In this document: positions 25,600 through 42,047 of the stretch, piece after piece
How positions within the stretch are numbered: the stretch's first letter is position 1
Layout of the letters: each line of letters begins with the position of its first letter
NCBI GenBank assembly: GCA_036389275.1
Contig: DASVQE010000014.1
Coordinates: 1-64,000, forward strand
DNA from: QHVT01 sp036389275
Lineage (GTDB): Bacteria; Acidobacteriota; Thermoanaerobaculia; Gp7-AA8
DNA: 64,000 nucleotides
Direction of reading: 5' to 3'
Notes under the pieces: model-generated
The model's input: the letters and a program-made list of their open reading frames with translations, nothing else
Databases searched by the model: none
What the model was told of the DNA's origin: nothing
Translations under genes and position numbers: made by a program

Positions 25600-26075
25600 T
25601 TCGCGTGGGGCAGGGCGTCGACGTTCATCCGTTCGACGCATCCCGCCCCTTGATCCTCGGCGGCGTGCGCATCGCCGACTCCGGCGGTCTGGCCGGGCAC
25701 TCCGATGCCGACGCCGTGCTGCACGCCATCACCGACGCGCTCCTCGGCGCCGCCGGCGCCGGCGACATCGGCCACTACTTTCCCTCGACCGACGAGCGCT
25801 GGCGCAACGCCGACTCGTCCATCTTCATCCGCGAAGCGCGCCGCCTGCTCGCCGACAAACGCGCCGAGATCGCGAATGTCGACGTCACGATCATCGCCCA
25901 GCAGCCGAAACTCTCGCCGCATCGCGAGGCCATGACCGCCTCGATCGCGCAGTTGCTCGATCTTCCGAGCGGTCACGTGAATGTGAAGGCGACGACCACC
26001 GATCACCTCGGATTCATCGGGCGTGCGGAAGGGATTTGCGTGATGGCCATCGTCGCCGTCGAGACGAGCGCATGA
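25596..26075 (+). CDS. ispF: 2-C-methyl-D-erythritol 2,4-cyclodiphosphate synthase
   Basis: 159 aa from GTG 25596, overlapping the ispD stop by 4 nt (GTGA). An ATG 12 nt upstream would add MESF, but VIRVGQGVDVH matches the usual family start. Zinc ligands include the DVH motif and GHSDADAVLHAI, and the C-terminal KATTTDHLGFIGR is conserved. It forms a homotrimer in the cytosol. Confidence 0.96.
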   Translation: MIRVGQGVDVHPFDASRPLILGGVRIADSGGLAGHSDADAVLHAITDALLGAAGAGDIGHYFPSTDERWRNADSSIFIREARRLLADKRAEIANVDVTIIAQQPKLSPHREAMTASIAQLLDLPSGHVNVKATTTDHLGFIGRAEGICVMAIVAVETSA

Positions 26076-27430
26076 GCGTCCGCGTCCGCTTCGCGCCCAG
26101 CCCGACCGGGCATCTGCACGTCGGCGGCGCGCGCACGGCCATCTTCAACTGGCTTTACGCGAAGCATCATCGCGGCACGTTCGTGATCCGCGTCGAAGAC
26201 ACCGATCAGGCGCGCTCGACACGCGAGTCCGAGCAGATGGTGCTCGACGATCTCCGCTGGCTCGGCCTCGACTGGGACGAAGGTCCATACCGCCAGAGCG
26301 AGCGTCTCGACTTTTACGCGCGCCTCGGACGCGAGCTCGTCGAGCGGAACATCGCCTACCGCTGCTACTGCACCGAGGAAGAACTCGAGGCGAAGCGCAA
26401 ACAGGCGGAGATCGATGGACGACCGCCGCACTACGACTTGAAATGTTGGATCGACCGCCGCGATGACGACGCGCCGCACGCGATCCGCTTCCACGTTCCT
26501 GACGACGGCGACGTCACCATCAACGATCTCATTCGCGGCGAGATCACCTGGCGCAAGGAATCCCTCGGCGATTTCATCGTCATCCGCTCCGACGGCTTCC
26601 CCGTCTACAACTTCTGCGTCGTCGCCGACGATCACGACATGGAGATCACCCACGTGATCCGTGCCGAGGAGCATCTGACGAACACGCATCGCCAGGTGCT
26701 GATCTATCGCGCCATGGGCTGGCGCGTGCCGGAGTTCGCGCACGTCTCGCTGATCCTCGGGCAGGACCGCACGAAACTCTCCAAGCGCCACGGTGCAACG
26801 TCCGTTGCCGCGTACGCCGACGAGGGCTATCTCGCCGAGGCGATGTTCAACTACCTGACGCTCCTCGGCTGGTCGTCGCCGGCGGGCGCCGAGCAGTTCA
26901 CGCGCGACGAAGCGGTCGCGCAGTTCTCGCTCGACCGCGTCAATGCAGCGCCGGCAGTCTTCGACCCGCAAAAACTCGACTGGCTCAACGGGCAATACAT
27001 CCACGCGATGAGCGCGGCCGACCTCGCGCCGCTGGTGCGACGCTTCTTCGACGCGCCGTGGCTCGACGAAGCGATCGACGTGGTGAAGACGAGCGTGCAC
27101 CGGCTGACGCAATTCGAAGAGACCTTGCGCTTCGTGACCGAATACGCGCCGCCGCAGGTCGATCGCGCGTTCGCCGAGCAGCTCGCGCAGGAACTGCGCG
27201 CGAACGGCACGCCGACCGATGAGGCGAGCTACAAAGCGATGGTCGAGCGGTTGAAGAGTGCCACCGGACTCAAAGGCAAATCGCTCTTCATGCCGCTGCG
27301 CCTTGCGCTGACGGGACTCGAGCATGGGCCGGAGCTGGTCCGCTCGATTCCGCTGCTCGAGCGCGCCAGCGAATGCGATCCGCGCGTCCTCTCGCCGCTG
27401 GCGCGCGTCGAGCGGATCCTCGCCGCATGA
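26072..27430 (+). CDS. gltX: glutamyl-tRNA synthetase
   Basis: 452 aa, a class I enzyme. The HIGH-type motif lies in PSPTGHLHVGGART near the start, the KMSKS-type motif reads KLSKRHG around residue 245, and the VEDTDQARS loop is present. The ATG overlaps the ispF stop (ATGA). The window also encodes gluQRS, the truncated paralogue, at 62.2 kb. The enzyme cannot be assigned as discriminating or non-discriminating from sequence alone. Confidence 0.96.
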   Translation: MSVRVRFAPSPTGHLHVGGARTAIFNWLYAKHHRGTFVIRVEDTDQARSTRESEQMVLDDLRWLGLDWDEGPYRQSERLDFYARLGRELVERNIAYRCYCTEEELEAKRKQAEIDGRPPHYDLKCWIDRRDDDAPHAIRFHVPDDGDVTINDLIRGEITWRKESLGDFIVIRSDGFPVYNFCVVADDHDMEITHVIRAEEHLTNTHRQVLIYRAMGWRVPEFAHVSLILGQDRTKLSKRHGATSVAAYADEGYLAEAMFNYLTLLGWSSPAGAEQFTRDEAVAQFSLDRVNAAPAVFDPQKLDWLNGQYIHAMSAADLAPLVRRFFDAPWLDEAIDVVKTSVHRLTQFEETLRFVTEYAPPQVDRAFAEQLAQELRANGTPTDEASYKAMVERLKSATGLKGKSLFMPLRLALTGLEHGPELVRSIPLLERASECDPRVLSPLARVERILAA

Positions 27431-28383
27431 TCTATCGCGCCGTCCGCGCGGCTCTCTTCCACCTCGACGCGGAGGATGCGCACGAGTGGACGGCCTCGCA
27501 GATCGAAGCGTTGCAGCAGATCCCGATCGCGCTGCGCGTCGTCGAGCGTTTCTGCCGGCCGCCGGCGGATGCCGCGCGCACGCTGTTTGGCTTGCGCTTC
27601 CCGTCACCGATCGGCATCGCCGCCGGCTTCGACAAGAACGCACGGATGATGCCGCTGCTCGCCGCGCTCGGCTTCGGCTTCATCGAAGTCGGCACCGTGA
27701 CGCTCCGTCCGCAGCCGGGCAATCCGCGGCCGCGGCTTTTCCGGCGGCCGGAGCAGCGCGCGCTCGTCAACCGCATGGGCTTCAACAACGACGGCGCGGA
27801 CGCGATCGCGGCGCGGCTGCGTGCGTGGCAACGGACCGTGCCGCTGTTTGTGAACGTCGGCAAGAATCGCGACGTGCCGCTCGAAGGCGCGGCCGAGGCG
27901 TATGTGGAGTGCTACCGCCGCGTCGCGCCGCATGCCGACGCGGCGGTGCTCAACCTCTCCTCGCCCAACACGCCGGGTCTGCGCGAGCTGCAGCGGCCGG
28001 AGCACCTCGAGAGTCTTTTGCGCGGCGTGCAAAGCGTGCGCAGCGGACCGGTGCTGATCAAGATCGCGCCCGACCTCGACGCGGCGGAGCTCGCCGAGAT
28101 CTGCGAGGTCTGCACGCGCCTCGCCGACGGCATGGTCTGCACGAACACCACGATGGTCGAAGGCGGCGGACTCTCCGGTGGCCCGTTGATGGAACGGAGC
28201 ACCTCCATCCTTGCGCAGGTGCGGAAGAACGTAGGTCCGGAGTTCCCGCTGATCGGCGTCGGCGGTGTCTTTACCGTCGACGACGCGCGCGCAAAAATCA
28301 GCGCCGGGGCGAACCTCGTGCAGGTCTACACCGGCTTCATTTATGAAGGGCCGATGATCGCGAAGAGGCTGGCGAAGGCATGA
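27427..28383 (+). CDS. pyrD: dihydroorotate dehydrogenase, class 2 (quinone)
   Basis: 318 aa, FMN enzyme of UMP synthesis. The N-terminal helical extension of the membrane-associated class 2 is present (residues 1-45), then SPIGIAAGFDKNA, NRMGFNNDG, NLSSPNTPGLR with the catalytic serine, KIAPDL, and IGVGGVF. It overlaps gltX and rlmB by 4 nt each. Having pyrH and pyrD in one operon suggests joint supply of UMP and UDP. Confidence 0.96.
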   Translation: MIYRAVRAALFHLDAEDAHEWTASQIEALQQIPIALRVVERFCRPPADAARTLFGLRFPSPIGIAAGFDKNARMMPLLAALGFGFIEVGTVTLRPQPGNPRPRLFRRPEQRALVNRMGFNNDGADAIAARLRAWQRTVPLFVNVGKNRDVPLEGAAEAYVECYRRVAPHADAAVLNLSSPNTPGLRELQRPEHLESLLRGVQSVRSGPVLIKIAPDLDAAELAEICEVCTRLADGMVCTNTTMVEGGGLSGGPLMERSTSILAQVRKNVGPEFPLIGVGGVFTVDDARAKISAGANLVQVYTGFIYEGPMIAKRLAKA

Positions 28384-29087
28384 TCGTCTACGGAACGAAT
28401 CCGGTGATCGAAGCGCTGCGCGCCCATCCGAAGCGGGTGCGCTACATCGGCGTCACGCGCGACCAGAGCGGGCGGATGCAGAAAGTGCTGGCCGAGGCGA
28501 AGAAGCAGGGCATCGCCGTGCGCACGATGACCACCAACGAGCTCGACAAGCTCACCAATCGCGGCGTGCACAACGGTGTGGTGGCGGAAGTCGACGCCGG
28601 CACGTACGTCGACCTCTACGACGTCGTCGACGAGTCGAATTTCGTGCTGATCCTCGACGGCATCACCGACCCGCAGAACTTCGGCGCGATCCTGCGCGTG
28701 GCGGACGGCTTCGCGGTCGACGTGGTGATCATCCCGGAGCACGAGAGCGTGGGACTCACGCCGGCGGCGATCAAAGCGAGCGCGGGCGCATCGGAATGGG
28801 TGAAGGTCTCGCAGGTGACGAACCTTGCCCGCGCCATCGAGCTGCTGAAGGAAAAAGGCTTCTGGGTCTACGCGGCGGCCGCGGACGGAGATCGCGCCGA
28901 CGCCATCGACTTCACCGGCAAAGTGGCCATCGTGATGGGAAGCGAGGGCAAGGGCGCGCGGCGCAACGTGCTCGAGCATTGCGACCGGACGGTGAGCATC
29001 CCGATGTTCGGCCACGTCGACTCCTTCAACGTCGCCTCCGCGGCGGCCGTTCTCTGCTACGAAGTGGTGAGGCAAACGCGGAAATAA
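28380..29087 (+). CDS. rlmB: 23S rRNA 2'-O-methyltransferase RlmB (TrmH family)
   Basis: 235 aa. An N-terminal substrate-binding domain (residues 1-70, beginning VYGTNPVIEAL) precedes a SPOUT knot with motifs NFGAILRVAD, VMGSEGKGARR and IPMFGHVDSFNVASAAA. The family methylates G2251 in the peptidyl-transferase P loop. It is the last gene of the operon and is followed by the tRNA promoter. Confidence 0.92.
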   Translation: MIVYGTNPVIEALRAHPKRVRYIGVTRDQSGRMQKVLAEAKKQGIAVRTMTTNELDKLTNRGVHNGVVAEVDAGTYVDLYDVVDESNFVLILDGITDPQNFGAILRVADGFAVDVVIIPEHESVGLTPAAIKASAGASEWVKVSQVTNLARAIELLKEKGFWVYAAAADGDRADAIDFTGKVAIVMGSEGKGARRNVLEHCDRTVSIPMFGHVDSFNVASAAAVLCYEVVRQTRK

Positions 29088-29094
29088 CAGGTAC

Positions 29095-29124
29095 TTGCGT
29101 GCCGTTTGGCACTTCTGCTATAAC
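29095..29124 (+). promoter_or_regulatory. sigma-70-type promoter of the tRNA-rpmG-secE-nusG unit
   Basis: TTGCGT (29095-29100) and TATAAC (29119-29124) with an 18-nt spacer that contains a GTGCC/GGCAC palindrome. It lies 86 nt before the first tRNA. Confidence 0.6.
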
Positions 29125-29209
29125 CCGCAGTTCCTCGGCCGCCGCCGCACAAGCTCCGTTCACCGCTTGTCCGTCATAGGCTGATTGTGTCTTTGAAATC
29201 AGTAGTTTT

Positions 29210-29285
29210 GCTGGCATAGCTCAGTTGGTAGAGCAGCTGATTTGTAATCAGCAGGTCGCGGGTTCGAGTCCCGTCGCCAGCTCCA
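29210..29285 (+). tRNA. tRNA-Thr(TGT)
   Basis: 76 nt with encoded CCA. The cloverleaf closes fully, with a 7-nt anticodon loop carrying TGT at 29243-29245. First of a cluster of four tRNAs before rpmG. Confidence 0.97.
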
Positions 29286-29300
29286 AGAGCGTCACCAGTC

Positions 29301-29387
29301 GGAGAGTTGGCTGAGCGGTCAAAAGCAGCAGACTGTAAATCTGCCGGGCCACGCCCTACGGAGGTTCGAATCCTCCACTCTCCACCA
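29301..29387 (+). tRNA. tRNA-Tyr(GTA)
   Basis: 87 nt with the long variable arm of class II tRNAs and encoded CCA. Anticodon GTA at 29335-29337. Confidence 0.97.
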
Positions 29388-29411
29388 CTTCTCGAGTGCA
29401 CCTTTTAATGG

Positions 29412-29486
29412 GCGGGAGTAACTCAGGGGTAGAGTCACAGCCTTCCAAGCTGTTGGTCGCGGGTTCGAATCCCGTCTCCCGCTCCA
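29412..29486 (+). tRNA. tRNA-Gly(TCC)
   Basis: 75 nt with encoded CCA. Anticodon loop CTTCCAA, anticodon TCC. Confidence 0.97.
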
Positions 29487-29505
29487 GGACAATGCAGCGG
29501 ATTCA

Positions 29506-29580
29506 GCCCTCGTAGCTCAGGGGTAGAGCACGTCCTTGGTAAGGACGGGGTCACGAGTTCAAATCTCGTCGAGGGCTCCA
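29506..29580 (+). tRNA. tRNA-Thr(GGT)
   Basis: 75 nt with encoded CCA. Anticodon loop TTGGTAA, anticodon GGT. The Thr-Tyr-Gly-Thr order before rpmG/secE/nusG recalls the E. coli tufB-linked cluster, but no tuf gene is present here. Confidence 0.97.
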
Positions 29581-29605
29581 GCTTTTTTCGAATACGGGGT
29601 AAACC

Positions 29606-29764
29606 ATGGCGGCAACGCGCGAGATCATCACGCTTCAGTGCACCGAGTGCAAACGGCGCAATTACACGACCACCAAGAACAAGAAGACGACCACCGAGAA
29701 GCTGGAACTGAAAAAGTTCTGCCGGCACGACCGGAAGCGGACGGTGCATCGCGAGACGAAATAA
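29606..29764 (+). CDS. rpmG: 50S ribosomal protein L33
   Basis: 52 aa, basic, with the family core REIITLQCTECKRRNYTTTKN and KLELKKFCRHDRK. One CxxC pair is present. The usual second pair is reduced to C-x-H, so zinc binding may be altered. It sits between tRNA-Thr and tRNA-Trp. Confidence 0.92.
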   Translation: MAATREIITLQCTECKRRNYTTTKNKKTTTEKLELKKFCRHDRKRTVHRETK

Positions 29765-29838
29765 GCGGTCGGCTCGCCCATTCACGTAGGGAATAACACG
29801 CCAGAGCCGGGTTTTCTCGGTCTTTTGCGGCAACCTGT

Positions 29839-29914
<76 letters not shown>

Positions 29915-29933
29915 AAATCTCGAGGCAACAGCT

Positions 29934-29967
29934 CTTCACCGGCCCGAAAAAACGGGCGCTGGTGAAG
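29934..29967 (+). promoter_or_regulatory. hairpin between tRNA-Trp and secE
   Basis: Stem 29934-29940 with 29961-29967, and an inner GCCCG/CGGGC stem around an A6 loop. There is no T-tract, so it is probably an RNA-processing or stability element separating the tRNA from the secE mRNA. Confidence 0.5.
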
Positions 29968-29983
29968 GGCTGTCGGAGTGTTC

Positions 29984-30235
29984 ATGGAATCAGCAGCAAA
30001 AGAAAATGCGCTCGTCGCCAAACCGAAAGAGTGGTGGCTTTCCACGCGGGAGTTTTTCCGCGACACCAATCTGGAGATGCGGAAGGTGACCTGGCCGAGC
30101 CGGAGCGAAGTGGTCGGCACGACCGCCGTGGTGATCATCGCCACGCTCGTGTTCGCACTCTTCCTCTGGGGCTGCGACGCAGTGTTTTTCAAAGCGATCG
30201 ACTTCCTCTTCTCGAGGTTCGGAGCGAGCACTTAG
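29984..30235 (+). CDS. secE: preprotein translocase subunit SecE
   Basis: 83 aa, the essential clamp subunit of the SecYEG channel. The cytosolic amphipathic helix carries the conserved ..FFRDTNLEMRKVTWPSR motif, followed by one long transmembrane segment (about residues 44-70). ATG 29984 is preferred over GTG 29978 because CGGAG lies just upstream. It is 2 nt before nusG. Confidence 0.95.
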   Translation: MESAAKENALVAKPKEWWLSTREFFRDTNLEMRKVTWPSRSEVVGTTAVVIIATLVFALFLWGCDAVFFKAIDFLFSRFGAST

Positions 30236-30237
30236 CG

Positions 30238-30828
30238 ATGGAAGCGACCGGCCAGAAGCAGTGGTACATCGTCCACACCTACTCCGGATTCGAGGAGCGG
30301 GTGAAGGAGAACCTCAACCAGCGCATCGACGCCCTCGGCATGCGCGGGAAGTTCGGCGAGATCAAGATCCCGACCGAGACTCTCGTCGAGATGAAGGGCG
30401 GCAAGAAGCGCGAGGTCCAGCGCAAGTTCTTCCCCGGCTACATCCTCGTCGAGATGGACATGACCGACGACGCCTGGCATCTGGTCAAGAACACGCCGAA
30501 GGTGACCGGCTTCGTCGGCACCGGCAAGAAGCCGACGCCGCTCACGCCGGAAGAGGTCGACCAGATCCTCACCCAGGTCGTCACCACCAAAGAGAAGCCG
30601 AAACCGAAGCACGTCTACGAGCACGGCGAGCACGTGCGGATCATCGACGGTCCGTTCACGAACTTCACCGGCGTCGTGGAGGAAGTCAATCTCGACCGCA
30701 ACACGCTGAAGGTCATGGTCACGATCTTCGGCCGCTCGACGCCCGTGGAGCTCGACTTCCTGCAGGTCTCGCGATTCGATCCGAGCGAAGAACAAGGCGG
30801 CGCCGCCGGCGCCGCGAAGGCACGATAA
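30238..30828 (+). CDS. nusG: transcription termination/antitermination factor NusG
   Basis: 196 aa. The NGN domain begins KQWYIVHTYSGFEERV and contains FFPGYILVEMDM. A linker rich in Lys/Pro follows, and the KOW domain (HGEHVRIIDGPFTNFTGVVEEV) is at about 140-180. It couples RNA polymerase to Rho or the ribosome. It lies in the standard secE-nusG-rplK order. Confidence 0.97.
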   Translation: MEATGQKQWYIVHTYSGFEERVKENLNQRIDALGMRGKFGEIKIPTETLVEMKGGKKREVQRKFFPGYILVEMDMTDDAWHLVKNTPKVTGFVGTGKKPTPLTPEEVDQILTQVVTTKEKPKPKHVYEHGEHVRIIDGPFTNFTGVVEEVNLDRNTLKVMVTIFGRSTPVELDFLQVSRFDPSEEQGGAAGAAKAR

Positions 30829-30837
30829 GGATTTCTC

Positions 30838-31263
30838 ATGGCGAAGAAAGTTACCGGTTACATCAAGCTCCAGATTCCCGCGGGACAGGCCACGCCTGCG
30901 CCGCCGGTCGGTCCGGCCCTCGGCCAGCACGGCGTGAACATCATGGAGTTCTGCAAGACGTTCAACGCCCGTACGGCGAAGGATCAGGGGCTCATCATCC
31001 CGGTGGTGATCACGGTCTTCTCCGACCGCACCTTCACCTTCGTCACCAAGACGCCGCCCGCCTCGATCCTGCTGCTCCGCGCGGCCGGCATCCAGAAGGG
31101 CTCGGGCGTGCCGAACAAGAACAAGGTCGGCAAGGTCACGCGCAAGCAGGTCGAAGAGATCGCGCGCCTGAAGATGCCCGACCTCAATGCCGCTTCCGTC
31201 GAAGCGGCCATCCGCACCGTCGAGGGCACCGCGCGCTCGATGGGGATGGAAGTCACCGACTAG
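30838..31263 (+). CDS. rplK: 50S ribosomal protein L11
   Basis: 141 aa, GTPase-centre protein. The proline-rich N-terminus (PAGQATPAPPVGPALGQHGVN) and the rRNA-binding C-terminal domain are intact. The spacing to rplA is 81 nt and includes a perfect 6-bp hairpin at 31308-31323 that could belong to an L1 autoregulatory site. Confidence 0.98.
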   Translation: MAKKVTGYIKLQIPAGQATPAPPVGPALGQHGVNIMEFCKTFNARTAKDQGLIIPVVITVFSDRTFTFVTKTPPASILLLRAAGIQKGSGVPNKNKVGKVTRKQVEEIARLKMPDLNAASVEAAIRTVEGTARSMGMEVTD

Positions 31264-31344
31264 TTTTCAAGGCGCCCCAGCGCGTTGCTGAGGCATTCGA
31301 CGTAGGAGGCTCCGCGAGGAGCCGCTAACACTACAAGGAGACAT

Positions 31345-32046
31345 ATGGCCAGACACGGCAAGAAGTATCGCGCCGCCGTCGAGAAGGTCGAACAGCGGCC
31401 GTATCAACTGGACGAAGCGTTCGGTCTGCTCAAGCAGATCGCCTACGCGAAGTTCAATGAGACGGTCGAGCTGTCGATGCTCCTCGGCGTCGATCCGAAA
31501 CACGCCGATCAGATGGTCCGCGGCACGACCGTGCTTCCGCACGGTACCGGCCAGACCAAACGGGTGCTCGTGATCGCACAGGGCGACAAACAGAGGGAAG
31601 CGCAGGAAGCAGGCGCGGACCTGGTGGGCGGCGACGACATGGTCGAGAAGATCCAGGGCGGCTGGACCGATTTCGACGCGGTCATCGCCACGCCCGACAT
31701 GATGCGTTCGGTCGGCAAGCTCGGCAAAGTCCTCGGTCCTCGAGGCCTGATGCCGAACCCGAAGACCGGCACCGTCACGTTCGACGTCGCCAAAGCATTG
31801 CAGGAGATCAAGGCCGGTAAGGTGGAGTTCCGCGTCGACAAGACCGCGATCATCCACGTCCCGGTCGGCAAGATCTCCTTTTCCGCCGATCAGCTCCGCG
31901 ACAACGCCTCGGCGATCATCAACGCCGTCCGCAAGGCCAAGCCCGCGGCGGCGAAAGGCAAGTACGTCCGCTCCATCTACATCTCTTCGACGATGAGCCC
32001 GTCGGTTCCGATCGACACCGCCATCGCCGAGTCGAAGGCGGAGTGA
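31345..32046 (+). CDS. rplA: 50S ribosomal protein L1
   Basis: 233 aa with the two-domain L1 stalk architecture. Conserved: MARHGKKY start, LPHGTGQTKRV, and GPRGLMPNPKTGTV in the rRNA-contact region. AAGGAGA precedes the ATG. rplJ follows after only 10 nt. Confidence 0.98.
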   Translation: MARHGKKYRAAVEKVEQRPYQLDEAFGLLKQIAYAKFNETVELSMLLGVDPKHADQMVRGTTVLPHGTGQTKRVLVIAQGDKQREAQEAGADLVGGDDMVEKIQGGWTDFDAVIATPDMMRSVGKLGKVLGPRGLMPNPKTGTVTFDVAKALQEIKAGKVEFRVDKTAIIHVPVGKISFSADQLRDNASAIINAVRKAKPAAAKGKYVRSIYISSTMSPSVPIDTAIAESKAE

Positions 32047-32056
32047 GGAGAGACCG

Positions 32057-32602
32057 ATGAAGAATCGCGAACAGAAAGCAGAAGCGATCTCCGAGTTCTC
32101 CACCGGACTCGGCTCCGCCACCAACGCCTTCGTGCTCGACTTCAAGGGCATCACCGTCCCGCAGGTCACCGAGCTGCGCAAGCAGGTGCGCGAGACCGGC
32201 TCCGAGTACGTCGTGGTGAAGAACACGCTCGCCCTGATCGGCGTGAAGGACACGCCGCTCACCAAGCTGAGCGGCCACTTCAGCGGCATGACCGCCGTGG
32301 CGTACAACACCACCGATGCAGTGGCCCTGGCGAAAGTGCTCACCAAGTTCGCCAAGGACGTTCCCACCGTGCAGTTCAAGGGCGCGATGCTCGCCGGCCA
32401 GGTCGTGGCGGCCGCCGAGATCCAGAACATCGCCAACCTTCCGAGCCGCGAGGAGCTTCTCTCCAAGCTGCTCTACCTGATGCAGCACCCCATCCGCGGC
32501 CTGGCGGTCGTGCTCAACGGAACGATGCGCAACCTCGCCGTCGTCCTCGACCAGATCGCCAAACAGAAGGGCGGCGGCGGAGAAGCGGAAGCAAACGCGT
32601 AA
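32057..32602 (+). CDS. rplJ: 50S ribosomal protein L10
   Basis: 181 aa, the base of the L7/L12 stalk. The globular part carries FKGITVPQVTELRKQVRE and VVKNTLA. The C-terminal helix that binds L12 dimers ends in a Gly/Glu/Ala tail. The gap to rplA is 10 nt, too short for the classical L10-leader structure. Confidence 0.98.
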   Translation: MKNREQKAEAISEFSTGLGSATNAFVLDFKGITVPQVTELRKQVRETGSEYVVVKNTLALIGVKDTPLTKLSGHFSGMTAVAYNTTDAVALAKVLTKFAKDVPTVQFKGAMLAGQVVAAAEIQNIANLPSREELLSKLLYLMQHPIRGLAVVLNGTMRNLAVVLDQIAKQKGGGGEAEANA

Positions 32603-32677
32603 GAGATTGGCGCGGGCTCTCGCGGCCCGCAAAAAAGATTTCGATTATTTCGTACCTGAAATTTTGGAGGCTGAAAA

Positions 32678-33064
32678 ATGGCGATTTCTACTGATGATTT
32701 TGTGAAGCAGATTGAGACGATGACCGTCCTCGACCTGGCCAACCTGGTCAAGGCCCTCGAAGACCGCTTCGGCGTTTCCGCCGCGGCGGCGACGGTTGCG
32801 GCGGCCCCGGCTGCCGGCGGCGCGGCTGCTGCGGCGGCCCCGGCCGAGGAGCAGACCGAGTTCACCGTCGTCCTCAGCGAGGTCGGCGACAAGAAGATCA
32901 ACGTCATCAAGGCCGTCCGCGAGGTCACCTCGCTCGGCCTGAAAGAGGCGAAGGATCTGGTCGAAGGCGCGCCGCAGACGATCAAGGAAGGCGTGTCGAA
33001 GGACGAGGCCGAGAAGATCAAGAAGGTCTTCGAAGAGGCCGGCGCCAAGGTCTCGGTCAAGTAG
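32678..33064 (+). CDS. rplL: 50S ribosomal protein L7/L12
   Basis: 128 aa. N-terminal dimerisation helix (LVKALEDRFG), Ala-rich hinge, and C-terminal factor-binding domain (KTEFTVVL-like EQTEFTVVL, KEAKDLVEGAP). TTGGAGG lies upstream. A GC-rich hairpin sits in the 75-nt gap after rplJ, a possible processing site that could allow extra L12 synthesis. Confidence 0.98.
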   Translation: MAISTDDFVKQIETMTVLDLANLVKALEDRFGVSAAAATVAAAPAAGGAAAAAAPAEEQTEFTVVLSEVGDKKINVIKAVREVTSLGLKEAKDLVEGAPQTIKEGVSKDEAEKIKKVFEEAGAKVSVK

Positions 33065-33085
33065 TTTTTTACGCAGTCGATTTGG

Positions 33086-33171
33086 TTCCGGGCGGTGTTC
33101 GTGCATCGCCCGGAATTGCCTTTTCCAATAGGAACCGGTGAAGGGGGGAGCGGCCTTCACCATACGGTTCC
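33086..33171 (+). promoter_or_regulatory. two hairpins between rplL and rpoB
   Basis: The first hairpin (33086-33094 with 33107-33115, 9 bp) is followed by a T-rich stretch. The second (33131-33171) pairs GGAACCG plus GTGAAGG with their complements. Position and form match the partial terminator and RNase III site that reduce rpoBC expression relative to ribosomal proteins in E. coli (analogy). Confidence 0.6.
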
Positions 33172-33244
33172 GCCCATTCGCGTACGCCTTCCTGCGTAGC
33201 CTGCCGGAAGGTCTCGCCTGACGCGACACAAAGGAGTCCCCCGA

Positions 33245-37531
<4,287 letters not shown>

Positions 37532-37534
37532 CGA

Positions 37535-37720
37535 ATGGGACGCAGAGTGACGCTGTCGCGCATGCCGAAAGAGTCGTGTCTTGCCTGTCATGGAATCGGC
37601 TCGATCCGCATGACCGTGCACTTCCACAGCGGCGACCACGAGTGGGAAGCCCCCTGCTGGGAGTGCTTCGGCAGCGACATCAAACTGACGTTCCCGCACC
37701 CGGCCAAGACCGACAACTGA
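37535..37720 (+). CDS. small DnaJ-type zinc-finger protein between rpoB and rpoC
   Basis: 61 aa with two CxxC motifs: C15/C18 in CLACHGIG and C41/C44 in CWECFG. CxxCxGxG is the repeat of the DnaJ cysteine-rich domain, and two such halves can make one zinc centre. His29, His31 and His35 lie between them. AAGGAG at the rpoB stop is an ideal ribosome-binding site for ATG 37535, and rpoC follows after 28 nt, so it is surely co-expressed with the polymerase. The family is unknown to me. A role in polymerase assembly, zinc loading or regulation is inference from position only. Confidence 0.8.
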   Translation: MGRRVTLSRMPKESCLACHGIGSIRMTVHFHSGDHEWEAPCWECFGSDIKLTFPHPAKTDN

Positions 37721-37748
37721 TTCGTCCCGACAACAAGGGAGGCGCAAA

Positions 37749-41987
<4,239 letters not shown>

Positions 41988-42011
41988 ATCCACACATCCG
42001 CTGTTCCACCC

Positions 42012-42046
42012 ATCGGGCGGTCCGCAAGGGCCGCCCGATTTCTTTC
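42012..42046 (+). terminator. Rho-independent terminator of the rpoBC operon
   Basis: A 12-bp stem with one G-U pair (42012-42023 with 42028-42039), GCAA tetraloop, then TTCTTTC. It lies between rpoC and the convergent peptidase gene. Confidence 0.85.
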
Positions 42047-42047
42047 C

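Noticed and set aside
29536..29796. 86-codon frame across tRNA-Thr and rpmG
   Set aside because: It crosses a tRNA and lies out of frame with the clearly conserved L33 protein.
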